From: Chloroflexota bacterium
Lineage (GTDB): Bacteria; Chloroflexota; Anaerolineae; Caldilineales; Caldilineaceae
Length of the DNA stretch: 64,000 nucleotides
Direction of reading: 5' to 3'
NCBI GenBank assembly: GCA_018969295.1
Contig: JAGWYN010000016.1
Location: forward strand, 1 to 64,000
How positions within the stretch are numbered: position 1 is the first letter of the stretch; each line of letters begins with the position of its first letter. Position numbers and translations under genes: made by a program. This document shows positions 51,206-58,951 of this stretch, piece after piece. The notes under the pieces are model-generated. The model had not been told where the DNA came from, searched no databases, and saw nothing but the letters and a program-made list of their open reading frames with translations.

Positions 51206-52399
51206 TCACGCCTGGAGCAGTTGCTGTGCCGCTGCTGCCGCGGCCGACTCGACCCGGCGCAGCGGCACCCCCTGTTCCTCGGCCAGACGCAGGCAGTCTG
51301 CAAACTCGGGCTTGGCCCCACAAAGCTCGCCGTCCACCCATTTGAGCTTGACCCGCACAGATCCGTACGGGGTTGCAACGGTGGTTTGGCTGCGTTCTGC
51401 CTCGTGACGACGCACGCCGCTCACCCGCACCCCCAGCGTGGTCGTCTCGGCCAGCAACATTCTGGCCAACGTTCCCTCCAACGCCGGGGAGGCCAACAGA
51501 GTGACCTGCACCCCCGGACGCCCTTTTTTCATATAGACCGGGGTCAACCAGACATCCGCAGCCCCTGCATCGAGCAGCCGCTGGGTCAAAGGCCCGTACA
51601 ATTCGGGGTTCATATCGTCGATATTGGTCTCCAACTTGACCAGCTGGGGCAGATTCTCCACGGAAGGTTCGAGCTTCTTGCCCAGCCAGAGACGAGCTAC
51701 GTTGGGCCAGCCAAATTCTTTCTGGCCAGCCCCGCTGCCGACCCGCTGCAACACCATCGGCGGCTGGCCAAATTCTGCCAGGGTGCAGACCAGGGCAGCC
51801 CCGGTCGGGGTCACCAGCTCTCCAGGGCCAGGCGCAGGACAGACAGGCGCCCCCGCTGCAGCCAGCAGTTCGAGGGTGGCTGGCGCTGGCAGGGGGAGCC
51901 TGCCGTGCGCGCTGCTGCCCCAGCCGCTGCCCAGCGGCAGCGCACCGGCAGAGAGTGCAACCACCCCCAAGGCATCCAGACCCGCACAGACTCCCACCAC
52001 GTCGATGATCGCGTCGATGGCCCCCACTTCATGGAAATGAATCTCCTCGATCCCTACCCCGTGCACCTTGGCTTCGGCAGCCGCCAGGCGCGCAAAGACA
52101 GCGCCCGCCCGCTCTTTCACAGTGGGCGGCAGCTCCGCCGCCGCCAACAAGGCCTCGATCTCCCGCAGATGACGGTGCACAGGCCCTTCGGTCGCAGACA
52201 CCTGTACCAGGGTCGCGACGATCGGGCCGCGCGCCACCCGCTCCGCATGCACCGACCAGCTTCCCGCTGGCAGATGCAGCGCCTGCACCGCAGCAACCAG
52301 CTGCTCGACCGGCCAGCCAGCATCGACCAGACAGCCCAACAACATGTCTCCCGAAACCCCCGATGGCAGATCCAGGTGGCCAGCCCAGAACAGACTCAT
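51206..52399 (-). CDS. larC: Nickel-pincer cofactor biosynthesis protein LarC (single-ORF form)
   Basis: A 397-residue protein that inserts nickel into pyridinium-bis-thiocarboxylate mononucleotide in a CTP-dependent way. The N-part has SGVSGDMLLGCLVDAGW, IEEIHFHEVGAIDAIIDVVG and PTGAALV, and the C-part ETNIDDMNPELYG. In lactobacilli the two parts come from two ORFs joined by frameshifting; here one uninterrupted frame spans both. Its start overlaps the stop of larE (ATGA), so the two are translationally coupled. Confidence 0.95.
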   Translation of the reverse strand: MSLFWAGHLDLPSGVSGDMLLGCLVDAGWPVEQLVAAVQALHLPAGSWSVHAERVARGPIVATLVQVSATEGPVHRHLREIEALLAAAELPPTVKERAGAVFARLAAAEAKVHGVGIEEIHFHEVGAIDAIIDVVGVCAGLDALGVVALSAGALPLGSGWGSSAHGRLPLPAPATLELLAAAGAPVCPAPGPGELVTPTGAALVCTLAEFGQPPMVLQRVGSGAGQKEFGWPNVARLWLGKKLEPSVENLPQLVKLETNIDDMNPELYGPLTQRLLDAGAADVWLTPVYMKKGRPGVQVTLLASPALEGTLARMLLAETTTLGVRVSGVRRHEAERSQTTVATPYGSVRVKLKWVDGELCGAKPEFADCLRLAEEQGVPLRRVESAAAAAAQQLLQA

Positions 52400-53310
52400 A
52401 CCGCTACAAGCTCTTCCAGACGGATGACAGCCTTGGCTCCCTCTCCGGCCAGCGACCCGCTGCGAAACCCTGCCAGGTCCAGCACCACAAACCGATAGCC
52501 CGCCGCCTGGACGCCAGCAACCAGATCCGCCTGCACAGCCACTGCCCGCGCCAGATCTTCCACAGGCAGCTCGATCCGCGCGATCTCCCCGTGGTGGCGC
52601 ACCCGAAACTGACGAAATCCATGCGCGACCAGCACATCCTCTGCCGCCTCAATCTGACGCAACAACGCAGGGGTGATCGGCGTGCCATGGGGCACCCGCG
52701 ACGACAGACAGGCCATCGCCGGTTTGTCCCAGACCGGCAGCCCCAACTGCTGGGCGATCGCCCGTACATCACTTTTGGTGATGCCCACCTCCAAAAGCGG
52801 CGAACGCACCTCCCGCTCGCGCGCAGCCTGCATTCCCGGTCGATAGTCGCCCAGATCGCTGGCATTGGTGCCGTCTACCACAGCATTCCACCCCTCGGCA
52901 GCAGCCAGCAGACGCAGCTGGTCGTGCAGCTCAGATTTACAGAAGTAACAGCGATCGGTTGGATTGGCCGCATAGTTGGGGTCCAAATATTCGTTCGTGG
53001 CAACGACCCGGTAAGGGACCCCCAGGCGCTCCGCCAACGCCACGGCGTCGCGCAGTTCACGCTGCGGGTAGGAAGGAGACATCCCAATACAGGCCAGCAT
53101 GCGATCCCCCAACTCGGCATGGGCCACCGCCATCACCAACGCACTGTCTACGCCCCCTGAATAGGCGACCAAGACCGAACCCAGCTGGCGCAAACACAGA
53201 CGCAAGGCGGCCAGCTTGGCCGCACCCTCCAGCGCTGCACCTGCTGCGGCTGGCACTTCTTTTTGTTTCGGTTCCACGTTCCTCTTCGTCTTTCCTTTCC
53301 CTGTGGCCAA
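52396..53310 (-). CDS. larE: Pyridinium-3,5-biscarboxylate mononucleotide sulfur transferase LarE
   Basis: A 304-residue PP-loop protein. SGGVDSAL binds ATP; TDRCYFCKSEL and KPAMACLSSRVPHG provide three cysteines. In lactobacilli the ACLSSR-type Cys donates its sulfur once and is destroyed, whereas the three-Cys form described for Thermotoga carries a [4Fe-4S] cluster and can recycle. This protein has the three-Cys set, so the catalytic type is a reasonable guess. Start ATG complementary to 53308-53310. Confidence 0.93.
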   Translation of the reverse strand: MATGKGKTKRNVEPKQKEVPAAAGAALEGAAKLAALRLCLRQLGSVLVAYSGGVDSALVMAVAHAELGDRMLACIGMSPSYPQRELRDAVALAERLGVPYRVVATNEYLDPNYAANPTDRCYFCKSELHDQLRLLAAAEGWNAVVDGTNASDLGDYRPGMQAAREREVRSPLLEVGITKSDVRAIAQQLGLPVWDKPAMACLSSRVPHGTPITPALLRQIEAAEDVLVAHGFRQFRVRHHGEIARIELPVEDLARAVAVQADLVAGVQAAGYRFVVLDLAGFRSGSLAGEGAKAVIRLEELVAV

Positions 53311-53330
53311 AGCCTGGCCGATTCAATTTT

Positions 53331-54098
53331 TTATGACAATCCGGCCCCGACGATCCGGCTGTTGATCAACGCAGCCAGATGGCCAGCGCCGTAGCCGTTG
53401 TCGATGTTGACGACAGAGACCCCAGAGGCACAGCTGTTCAACATTGCCAGCAGCGCCGCCAGCCCGCCAAAGTGTGCGCCGTACCCCACCGAAGTCGGCA
53501 CTGCGATCACCGGCGCGTCGGTCAGCCCCCCCACCACACTGGCCAGCGCCCCCTCCATCCCTGCCACCACAACCACCACATTCGCCTGCTGCAGGGTCGA
53601 CAGATGGGGCAGCAGCCGGTGCAACCCTGCCACCCCGACATCCACCACCCGCGCTGCGGCATGCCCCATCAGGTTGGCAGTCAACGCCGCCTCTTCGACC
53701 ACCGGCAAGTCGCTGGTCCCTGCCGCAGCGATCACAATCCCAGGCTGACGCACCCGGTCCGCCGCACGGTCCAGCCAGAGACACCGTGCCAGTGCATCGT
53801 AGCGCAGATCCGGCACACGCACAGAGGCGGCTTCATATTGCTCGGCAGTGGCCCGGGTGCCCAGCAGACGGGGGCCACGTGCCGCCAGCCGCTCGGCAAT
53901 GCCGGCAACCTGTTCGGGGGTTTTGCCTGCACAAAAAATCACTTCAGGAAATCCCCAACGCAACGCGCGGTGATGGTCCACCTGCGCATAACCCAAATCC
54001 TCAAACGGCAAAGTGCGCAACCGTTCCACTGCTGCGTCCACGCTGACTTCGCCGGTTGCCAACTGATCCAGCAGTTGGCGCAGTGCTCTCTGATCCAT
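53331..54098 (-). CDS. larB: Pyridinium-3,5-biscarboxylic acid mononucleotide synthase LarB
   Basis: A 255-residue PurE-like enzyme that carboxylates and hydrolyses nicotinic acid adenine dinucleotide, the first step to the nickel-pincer cofactor. FAED..GYAQVDHHRALR-type N-domain and the C-terminal AAGTSDLPVVEEAA, VVVAGMEGALASVVGGL and VPTSVGYGAHFGGLAAL match LarB. Start chosen at the ATG complementary to 54096-54098, where the LarB fold begins. It is the first gene of a larB-larE-larC operon. larA (lactate racemase) is not nearby. Confidence 0.94.
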   Translation of the reverse strand: MDQRALRQLLDQLATGEVSVDAAVERLRTLPFEDLGYAQVDHHRALRWGFPEVIFCAGKTPEQVAGIAERLAARGPRLLGTRATAEQYEAASVRVPDLRYDALARCLWLDRAADRVRQPGIVIAAAGTSDLPVVEEAALTANLMGHAAARVVDVGVAGLHRLLPHLSTLQQANVVVVVAGMEGALASVVGGLTDAPVIAVPTSVGYGAHFGGLAALLAMLNSCASGVSVVNIDNGYGAGHLAALINSRIVGAGLS

Positions 54099-54219
54099 CT
54101 CTGCCCTGTTTCCTTTGCTCTCAATTTCTCTGCCCCCATCATACCACAGCCGCTCCCCAACGATGCACCCAAATGCAGCAGAGCGCCAGGCAACCGACCC
54201 GCTGCACGTCGCACCATTT

Positions 54220-54247
54220 TTGCTTCTCACCGCAAAACATATATACT
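54220..54247 (+). promoter_or_regulatory. Promoter of the vapB-like/PIN-PBP/tup operon
   Basis: TTGCTT (54220-54225), 16-bp spacer, TATACT (54242-54247), in an AT-rich island in otherwise GC-rich DNA. A ribosome site GGAGA lies 7 bp before the ATG at 54286. Confidence 0.65.
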
Positions 54248-54264
54248 ATTTTAATATACTTTTG
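54233..54264. promoter_or_regulatory. Candidate operator around the -10 box of the vapB-like operon
   Basis: A second ATATACT (54254-54260) repeats the one at 54241-54247 13 bp away, and CAAAA (54233-54237) and TTTTG (54260-54264) frame the region as an imperfect dyad. VapB-type proteins usually bind such AT-rich paired sites over their own promoter. Inferred, not proven. Confidence 0.4.
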
Positions 54265-54285
54265 GTTCATTTTTTGGAGAAGTGT

Positions 54286-54498
54286 ATGCAAAAAGCACGT
54301 CTCTTTCCCAATGGGCAGAGCCAGGCCGTGCGGCTCCCCAAAGAATTCCGCTTTGAAGGGGAGTGGGTCTATCTCCAACGCGCGGGCAACGCTGTCGTGC
54401 TGCTCCCCCAGCACGCGCCCTGGCAGGCGTTGGTCGACAGCCTGGAACTCTTCACAGCCGATTTTGGTTTTGAACCCTGCCCGGCAGATTCCAGATAG
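54286..54498 (+). CDS. VapB-type antitoxin-like protein (AbrB/MazE fold)
   Basis: A 70-residue protein with a swapped-hairpin DNA-binding domain: QKARLFPNGQSQAVRLPKEF then WVYLQRAGNAVVLLP, as in VapB antitoxins. The C-terminal tail (WQALVDSLELFTADFGFEP) would hold the partner PIN domain; it keeps the F..DF element but lacks the usual charged, Gln-rich end. The ATG at 54286 has GGAGA 7 bp ahead. The PIN-PBP gene begins 2 bp after the stop, so the pair is coupled. I infer that it is the DNA-binding subunit of a regulator for the tup genes rather than a plain antitoxin. Confidence 0.88.
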   Translation: MQKARLFPNGQSQAVRLPKEFRFEGEWVYLQRAGNAVVLLPQHAPWQALVDSLELFTADFGFEPCPADSR

Positions 54499-54500
54499 CA

Positions 54501-55661
54501 ATGGCCAGACCCTATCCGATCCGGGCCCTGCTCGACACCAGCTACTGTCTGTTTTTGATCCGCTGCCGCCCAGCCGAAGAGGTGGCGGTGCTGGCAGCCC
54601 AGACGCCGGGGAGCCTTGCAGTCTCTGCGTTGACGGTCGCTGCCTTGCGGAGGCACGGCTGGCAAAGCAGCAACCCCAAACGCAACCAGCAGGCGCTCGA
54701 GCAGTTTCTGCTTCCGTTGACCGTACTCGACTTCGACAGCAGCGCTGCGTGCACGCTGGGGGCTTTGCCCGCAGCAGCCGACAGAGCTGGCAGCCACGAC
54801 CTGCTGGTGGCCGCTCAGGCGCTGCAGCACCGCGCCGTCCTGGTCACTGCCAGGCCCGACCGCTATGCCGGGATACCGACCTTGCAGGTGTGCAGCCAGT
54901 TGCGCCAGATCGATCTGCTGCCCATAGAGCGCCCCCCTGCCCCCCACACGATCCACCTGAGCGGCAGCCATGATCTTTCTCTGCACTTGCTGGCGGACTG
55001 GCTGCACGCAGAACATCCAGACCGACGGCTCACTGCCGATCCGGTCGGCAGCCTGCTCGGGCTGGTGTCGCTGCTGCAGGGGACGGCCCATCTGGCGGGC
55101 AGCCATCTGTTCGATGCAGCGACGGGTGATTTCAACATTGGGCCTGTGCACAGGATCTTGGCGCCCAGTGGGCTGCATGTCGTGATCGTCGGCTTCGTAG
55201 AACGCGTCCAGGGACTTCTGGTCGCCCGCGGCAACCCCAGACAGATCCATTCGCTGGCTGACCTGGCGCGCGGGGATGTGCACTTTATCAACCGCCAGCG
55301 TGGGGCGGGCACCCGAGTGTTGTTGGACTATCAGCTTGGCCGGCTGGCCCTCGATCCCTGCCAGATTCAGGGCTATACCGACACAGCGACCACCCATCTG
55401 GCCGTAGCAGCGTCGGTCGCCCAGGGCAATGCTGACTGTGGGCTGGGCATTCAGGCTGCGGCCCAGGTGTTCAACCTGGAGTTTCTGCCGGTGGCTGTGG
55501 AACGCTTCGACCTGGTGATTCCGGTGGAGTATTTTGAGAGCGCCCTGTTGGCACCGCTGTTGGCCCTGCTGCGCCGCCGCGACCCTGGCTTCTGCAGCCA
55601 TGTGGCAGCCCTGGGCGGTTACAACACCTGGCCGATGGGCCAGCTGCTGGCAGAAGTGTAA
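54501..55661 (+). CDS. Fusion of VapC-like PIN domain and PBP_like oxyanion-binding domain
   Basis: A 386-residue two-domain protein. Residues 1-135 are a VapC-like PIN domain: LLDTS (Asp12), VSALTVAALRRHG, NPKRNQQALEQFLLPL, SHDLLVAAQAL (Asp100) and VLVTARPDRYAG. The Glu of the usual LAEL is Ala48 and the fourth acidic/Asn position in LVTNN is lost, so RNase activity is doubtful. Residues 150-386 are a PBP_like (PF12727, COG1910) domain: GSLLGLVSLLQGTAHLAGSHL, ERVQGLLVARGNP, INRQRGAGTRVLLD, ADCGLGIQAAA. In known proteins this domain is fused to MerR/excisionase-type HTH or MoeA and senses molybdate or tungstate. No signal peptide, so cytoplasmic. It is placed between a VapB-like gene and tupB; a metal-oxyanion sensor is the best reading. 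Confidence 0.92.
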   Translation: MARPYPIRALLDTSYCLFLIRCRPAEEVAVLAAQTPGSLAVSALTVAALRRHGWQSSNPKRNQQALEQFLLPLTVLDFDSSAACTLGALPAAADRAGSHDLLVAAQALQHRAVLVTARPDRYAGIPTLQVCSQLRQIDLLPIERPPAPHTIHLSGSHDLSLHLLADWLHAEHPDRRLTADPVGSLLGLVSLLQGTAHLAGSHLFDAATGDFNIGPVHRILAPSGLHVVIVGFVERVQGLLVARGNPRQIHSLADLARGDVHFINRQRGAGTRVLLDYQLGRLALDPCQIQGYTDTATTHLAVAASVAQGNADCGLGIQAAAQVFNLEFLPVAVERFDLVIPVEYFESALLAPLLALLRRRDPGFCSHVAALGGYNTWPMGQLLAEV

Positions 55662-55697
55662 AGGTCGTTTTCAGCTCGATGGATCTGTCACAAAAGC

Positions 55698-56411
55698 ATG
55701 GCCAATTTTCTTGAAGGATTTCACCAGTCACTCCAGCTGCTGCTCGGCGGCGACTCGCAGCTGGCCGCCATCGTCCTGCTTTCGCTGCGCGTCTCTGGAA
55801 TCGCCCTGGCCATCAGCACAGCGATCGGGATCCCGCTCGGCGCGCTGCTGGGGCTGACCCGGTTTTACGGCCGCCCGCTGGCCGTTGCGCTCGTTTACAC
55901 CGGGATGGCTTTCCCGCCGGTGGTGGTTGGCCTCTTCGTCTATCTGCTGCTCTCGCGCTCGGGGCCGTTGGGGGCATTGGCGCTGGGTTGGATTCCCCGG
56001 CTCTTCACCCCGGAGGCGATGATCCTGGCCCAGGTAATCATTGCCCTGCCATTGGTCGCCGGTTTTACGCTGGCGGCGGTGCAGGGTGTGGACCCGGCGC
56101 TGCGCCTGCAGATTCAAGCGTTGGGGGCTTCCCGCTGGCAGACGACCGGGGCAATTCTCGAGGAAGCGCGTGTCGGGGTGGTGGCAGCTGTGGTCGCAGG
56201 GTTTGGCGGCATCATCTCCGAAGTAGGGGCTGTCATGCTAGTCGGCGGCAACATCGCCGGCCAGACGCGCGTGCTGACTACCGCCATCGTGCTGGAAACC
56301 AACAAAGGCAACTTCGGGTTGGCCCTGGCGCTCGGCGGGGTCCTGCTCGGCATCGCCTTTGCAGCCAACTTGCTGATTCTGCGCCTGGAGGGGCGTTCTT
56401 TTCATTCATGA
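55698..56411 (+). CDS. tupB: Tungstate ABC transporter permease TupB
   Basis: A 237-residue permease with five or six membrane segments and the binding-protein-dependent transport loop QALGASRWQTTGAILEEARVG. GIALAISTAIGIPLGALLGL and GGIISEVGAVMLVGGNIAG are as in TupB/WtpB relatives. It is 36 bp after the PIN-PBP gene and overlaps tupC by an ATGA. Confidence 0.93.
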   Translation: MANFLEGFHQSLQLLLGGDSQLAAIVLLSLRVSGIALAISTAIGIPLGALLGLTRFYGRPLAVALVYTGMAFPPVVVGLFVYLLLSRSGPLGALALGWIPRLFTPEAMILAQVIIALPLVAGFTLAAVQGVDPALRLQIQALGASRWQTTGAILEEARVGVVAAVVAGFGGIISEVGAVMLVGGNIAGQTRVLTTAIVLETNKGNFGLALALGGVLLGIAFAANLLILRLEGRSFHS

Positions 56412-57136
56412 CCGATCTGTACACGCTGCAGGGCATCACGGTGCGCTACGGCGCGCGCACGGTCCTGGCTGTCGACAAGCTGGCAATCCGGCGGGGCGAG
56501 ATCCTGTCTGTAGTCGGGCCCAGCGGCGCCGGCAAGAGCACCCTGCTGCGCCTGCTCAACTTTCTCCACCCCCCCACCAGCGGCGAGATCCACTTCGACG
56601 GCATCCCCTTCAGCGCAGATCGGGCCGCCACGCTGGAGATGCGCCGCCGCGTGACGACAGTCTTTCAGCATCCTGTGCTGCTCCGCCGCAGTGTAGAAGC
56701 CAACGTCACCTATGGGCTGCGGCTGCGTGGCCAGCGCGGGGACGCTGAGGCCCTCCACGCCACCCTGGCGTCGGTCGGTCTGGCAGAGCTGGCCCAGCAG
56801 CCAGCACGCACACTTTCCGGCGGAGAGGCACAGCGCGTGGCGCTGGCCCGTGCGCTGGTGCTGCGCCCGGAGGCGCTCTTGCTCGACGAGCCGACCGCCA
56901 ATCTGGATCCTTACAATGTCGGGCTGATCGAACAGAACATCGCCAGGCTCAACCAGGAGCAGCAGACCACGATCGTGCTGGTCACCCACAACCTCCACCA
57001 GGCGCGACGGCTGGCCCACCGCGTTCTCTTCCTGCTCGACGGCCATCCGGTGGAAACGGCTGTCACGCAGACCTTTTTTGAGTTTCCCCACGACCCGCGC
57101 ACCGGTGCGTTTGTGCGCGGCGACATGGTGTACTGA
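56408..57136 (+). CDS. tupC: Tungstate ABC transporter ATPase TupC
   Basis: A 242-residue ABC ATPase. Walker A GPSGAGKST, Q-loop VFQHPVLLRRSV, signature LSGGEAQR, Walker B ALLLDEPTANLD and switch VTHNLHQA are intact. It lacks the C-terminal TOBE (molybdate-binding) domain of ModC, so regulation by bound oxyanion must come from elsewhere, which fits the PIN-PBP gene upstream. Confidence 0.93.
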   Translation: MTDLYTLQGITVRYGARTVLAVDKLAIRRGEILSVVGPSGAGKSTLLRLLNFLHPPTSGEIHFDGIPFSADRAATLEMRRRVTTVFQHPVLLRRSVEANVTYGLRLRGQRGDAEALHATLASVGLAELAQQPARTLSGGEAQRVALARALVLRPEALLLDEPTANLDPYNVGLIEQNIARLNQEQQTTIVLVTHNLHQARRLAHRVLFLLDGHPVETAVTQTFFEFPHDPRTGAFVRGDMVY

Positions 57137-57177
57137 TCTTTTTGTTCGCCCTCTTTCTCATCATCAAGGAGTTCACA

Positions 57178-58011
57178 ATGAAACAGCGATTTCTCCCTCT
57201 TTTTGGGCTGTTGACGTTTTTGCTGAGCGCCTGTCAGCCTGTCCAGGCACCGGCCGAGCTGATCCTGGCCACGACCACCAGCACCCAGGACTCGGGTCTG
57301 CTCGACGCGATCCTGCCCGTCTTCGAAGCGGACGCCCAGGCCAGCGTCGGTGTCGTCGCTGTCGGCACGGGCCAGGCGCTGCAGCTCGGCACCGACTGCA
57401 ACGCCGACGTCGTCCTTGTCCACGCACGGGCGCGCGAGGAGGCCTTTCTGGAAGCCGGCGACGGCATTCGCCGCGAAGAGGTGATGTACAACGATTTTGT
57501 CCTGCTCGGCCCGCCCGACGACCCGGCAGGGATCCTCGGCATGGCTGACAGCGCCGCCGCCTTGGCCAAAATTGCCGAGACAGAGGCCTCTTTCATCTCG
57601 CGCGGGGACGACTCGGGAACCCACACCAAAGAGCTTTCGATCTGGAAGGCTGCGGGGATCGAGCCAGCCGGCGACTGGTACATCTCTGCCGGCCAGGGCA
57701 TGGGGGCTGTGTTGACCATGGCCAACGAACAGCAGGCCTACACATTGAGCGACCGCGCCACCTACCTGGCCCGCACGCTCGAAGGCATCGATCTGGGGGT
57801 CGCTGTGGAGGGAGACCCAGCCCTTTTCAACCCCTACGGGGTCCTTGTGGTCAACCCCGAGCGCTGTCCCAATGTGAACGACGAACTGGCCAACCAGTTT
57901 GTCGACTGGCTTGTCTCCGTGCCAGTCCAGGAGCAGATCGCCGCCTATGGCCAGGATGTATTCGGCCAGTCGCTCTTCACCCCTGATTCGGAAGGCTGGC
58001 GCAACCGTTGA
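57178..58011 (+). CDS. tupA: Tungstate-binding lipoprotein TupA
   Basis: A 277-residue extracytoplasmic binding protein with lipobox LLSAC (Cys19). The mature N-terminus ILATTTSTQDSGLLD holds the TTTS-type oxyanion loop that defines TupA rather than ModA, and SRGDDSGTHTKEL follows as the second ligand loop. It delivers tungstate to TupB/TupC. AAGGA lies 7 bp before the ATG at 57178. Discrimination against molybdate cannot be proven from sequence. Confidence 0.95.
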   Translation: MKQRFLPLFGLLTFLLSACQPVQAPAELILATTTSTQDSGLLDAILPVFEADAQASVGVVAVGTGQALQLGTDCNADVVLVHARAREEAFLEAGDGIRREEVMYNDFVLLGPPDDPAGILGMADSAAALAKIAETEASFISRGDDSGTHTKELSIWKAAGIEPAGDWYISAGQGMGAVLTMANEQQAYTLSDRATYLARTLEGIDLGVAVEGDPALFNPYGVLVVNPERCPNVNDELANQFVDWLVSVPVQEQIAAYGQDVFGQSLFTPDSEGWRNR

Positions 58012-58021
58012 GGCCGGAGAA

Positions 58022-58050
58022 CTGTCGGGGAGACACAGCTGCCCCGACAG
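58022..58050 (+). terminator. Hairpin after tupA
   Basis: CTGTCGGGG (58022-58030) pairs perfectly with CCCCGACAG (58042-58050), 11-nt loop, starting 11 bp after the tupA stop. No T tract, so a U-less terminator or 3' end stabiliser. Confidence 0.55.
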
Positions 58051-58148
58051 GTCCGCTCTGCAAGCTTGCTCAGCCGCAGCGGATTTTTGGCCTTGCCCCG
58101 CAGCTCTCCTATACAATAGAGCCACCGTTCAGAGAAAGAGAGCAGGCG

Positions 58149-58835
58149 ATGATTCTGGTTGGGGTACTTGTAAACATGTTGGCAATTGTCTTCGGCGGCC
58201 TGCTCGGGCTGCTGCTGGGCCAAAGGGTCCCGGAAAAAGTGACGCAGACGGTGCTCGGGGGGCTGGGGCTGGGTGTGCTGTATGTGGGCATCCGGGGTTC
58301 ATTGGACGGGGAGAATGTTGCGCTGGCCATTCTGTCCGTTGTCGTCGGGGGCGTGCTCGGCGAATTCCTCGACATCGATGCCAGGCTCCACCAGGCTGGG
58401 GAGGCGTTGCGCGCCCGACTGGCCGTTCATGCTTCAAGCCACTCTTTTGTGGAAGGCTTTGTGACCTGCACGCTTGTCTTCTGTGTCGGTGCGATGGCCA
58501 TCGTCGGTTCGCTGCAGAGCGGGCTGAGCGGCGATCATGCGACCCTGTTTGCCAAGGCAGTGTTGGACGGGGTCTTTGCCCTGGTCATGGCCACCACGCT
58601 GGGGGTCGGGGTCCTCTTTTCGGCGGCGTCTGTGCTGGTCTACCAGGGGGCGCTCACCTTGGCAGCCCAGGCGATCTCAGGTTTTTTGACCCAGCCCATG
58701 ATCGACGAGATGAACTGCGTAGGGTCGCTGCTGATCATCGGGATTGCACTCAATCTGCTCGGTGTGACCAAGCTCAAGATCGCCAACTTTCTCCTGGCAC
58801 CGCTGCTGCCGATTTTGTTTCATTGGTTTTTCTAA
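58149..58835 (+). CDS. DUF554 family membrane protein
   Basis: A 228-residue polytopic protein with about seven hydrophobic segments, like YdfK/YqgA. VNMLAIVFGGLLGLLLGQ, the conserved GFVTCTLVFCVGAMAIVGSLQSG and LLIIGIALNLLG are typical of DUF554. Function not known; it lies between the tungstate transporter and the polyamine cluster in the same direction but with a hairpin on each side. Confidence 0.85.
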   Translation: MILVGVLVNMLAIVFGGLLGLLLGQRVPEKVTQTVLGGLGLGVLYVGIRGSLDGENVALAILSVVVGGVLGEFLDIDARLHQAGEALRARLAVHASSHSFVEGFVTCTLVFCVGAMAIVGSLQSGLSGDHATLFAKAVLDGVFALVMATTLGVGVLFSAASVLVYQGALTLAAQAISGFLTQPMIDEMNCVGSLLIIGIALNLLGVTKLKIANFLLAPLLPILFHWFF

Positions 58836-58878
58836 CGCCTTCTCCCTACAAGAATTGTATCAATTCTCTCCCCTTTAT

Positions 58879-58907
58879 TTGACGCGCGCTGTCAAAAGTC
58901 CTACTAT
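58879..58907 (+). promoter_or_regulatory. Promoter of the arginine decarboxylase gene
   Basis: TTGACG (58879-58884) and TACTAT (58902-58907) are separated by 17 bp, with a T/A-rich alternative -10 (TATACA, 58905-58910) overlapping. The start codon is at 58975. Confidence 0.6.
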
Positions 58908-58915
58908 ACAGTCTC

Positions 58916-58951
58916 GGTGCGCGGCATCAGGCTGACCGGCGCCTTTTTTTT
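58916..58951 (+). terminator. Intrinsic terminator-like hairpin in the leader of the arginine decarboxylase gene
   Basis: GGTGC and CGG (58916-58920 and 58922-58924) pair with CCG and GCGCC (58936-58938 and 58939-58943), one bulged G, loop of 11 nt, followed by eight T (58944-58951). It starts where transcription from the upstream promoter is expected to begin, so it either ends the DUF554 transcript or acts as an attenuator. Confidence 0.6.

Noticed and set aside
54286..55661. Ordinary VapBC toxin-antitoxin locus
   Set aside because: The PIN protein carries a 235-residue oxyanion-binding domain, lacks key acidic residues and is followed by tungstate transporter genes, so plain toxin-antitoxin function does not explain it.
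58149..58835. DUF554 protein as part of the tungstate transporter
   Set aside because: A hairpin follows tupA and DUF554 proteins occur without tup genes; no shared motif supports it.
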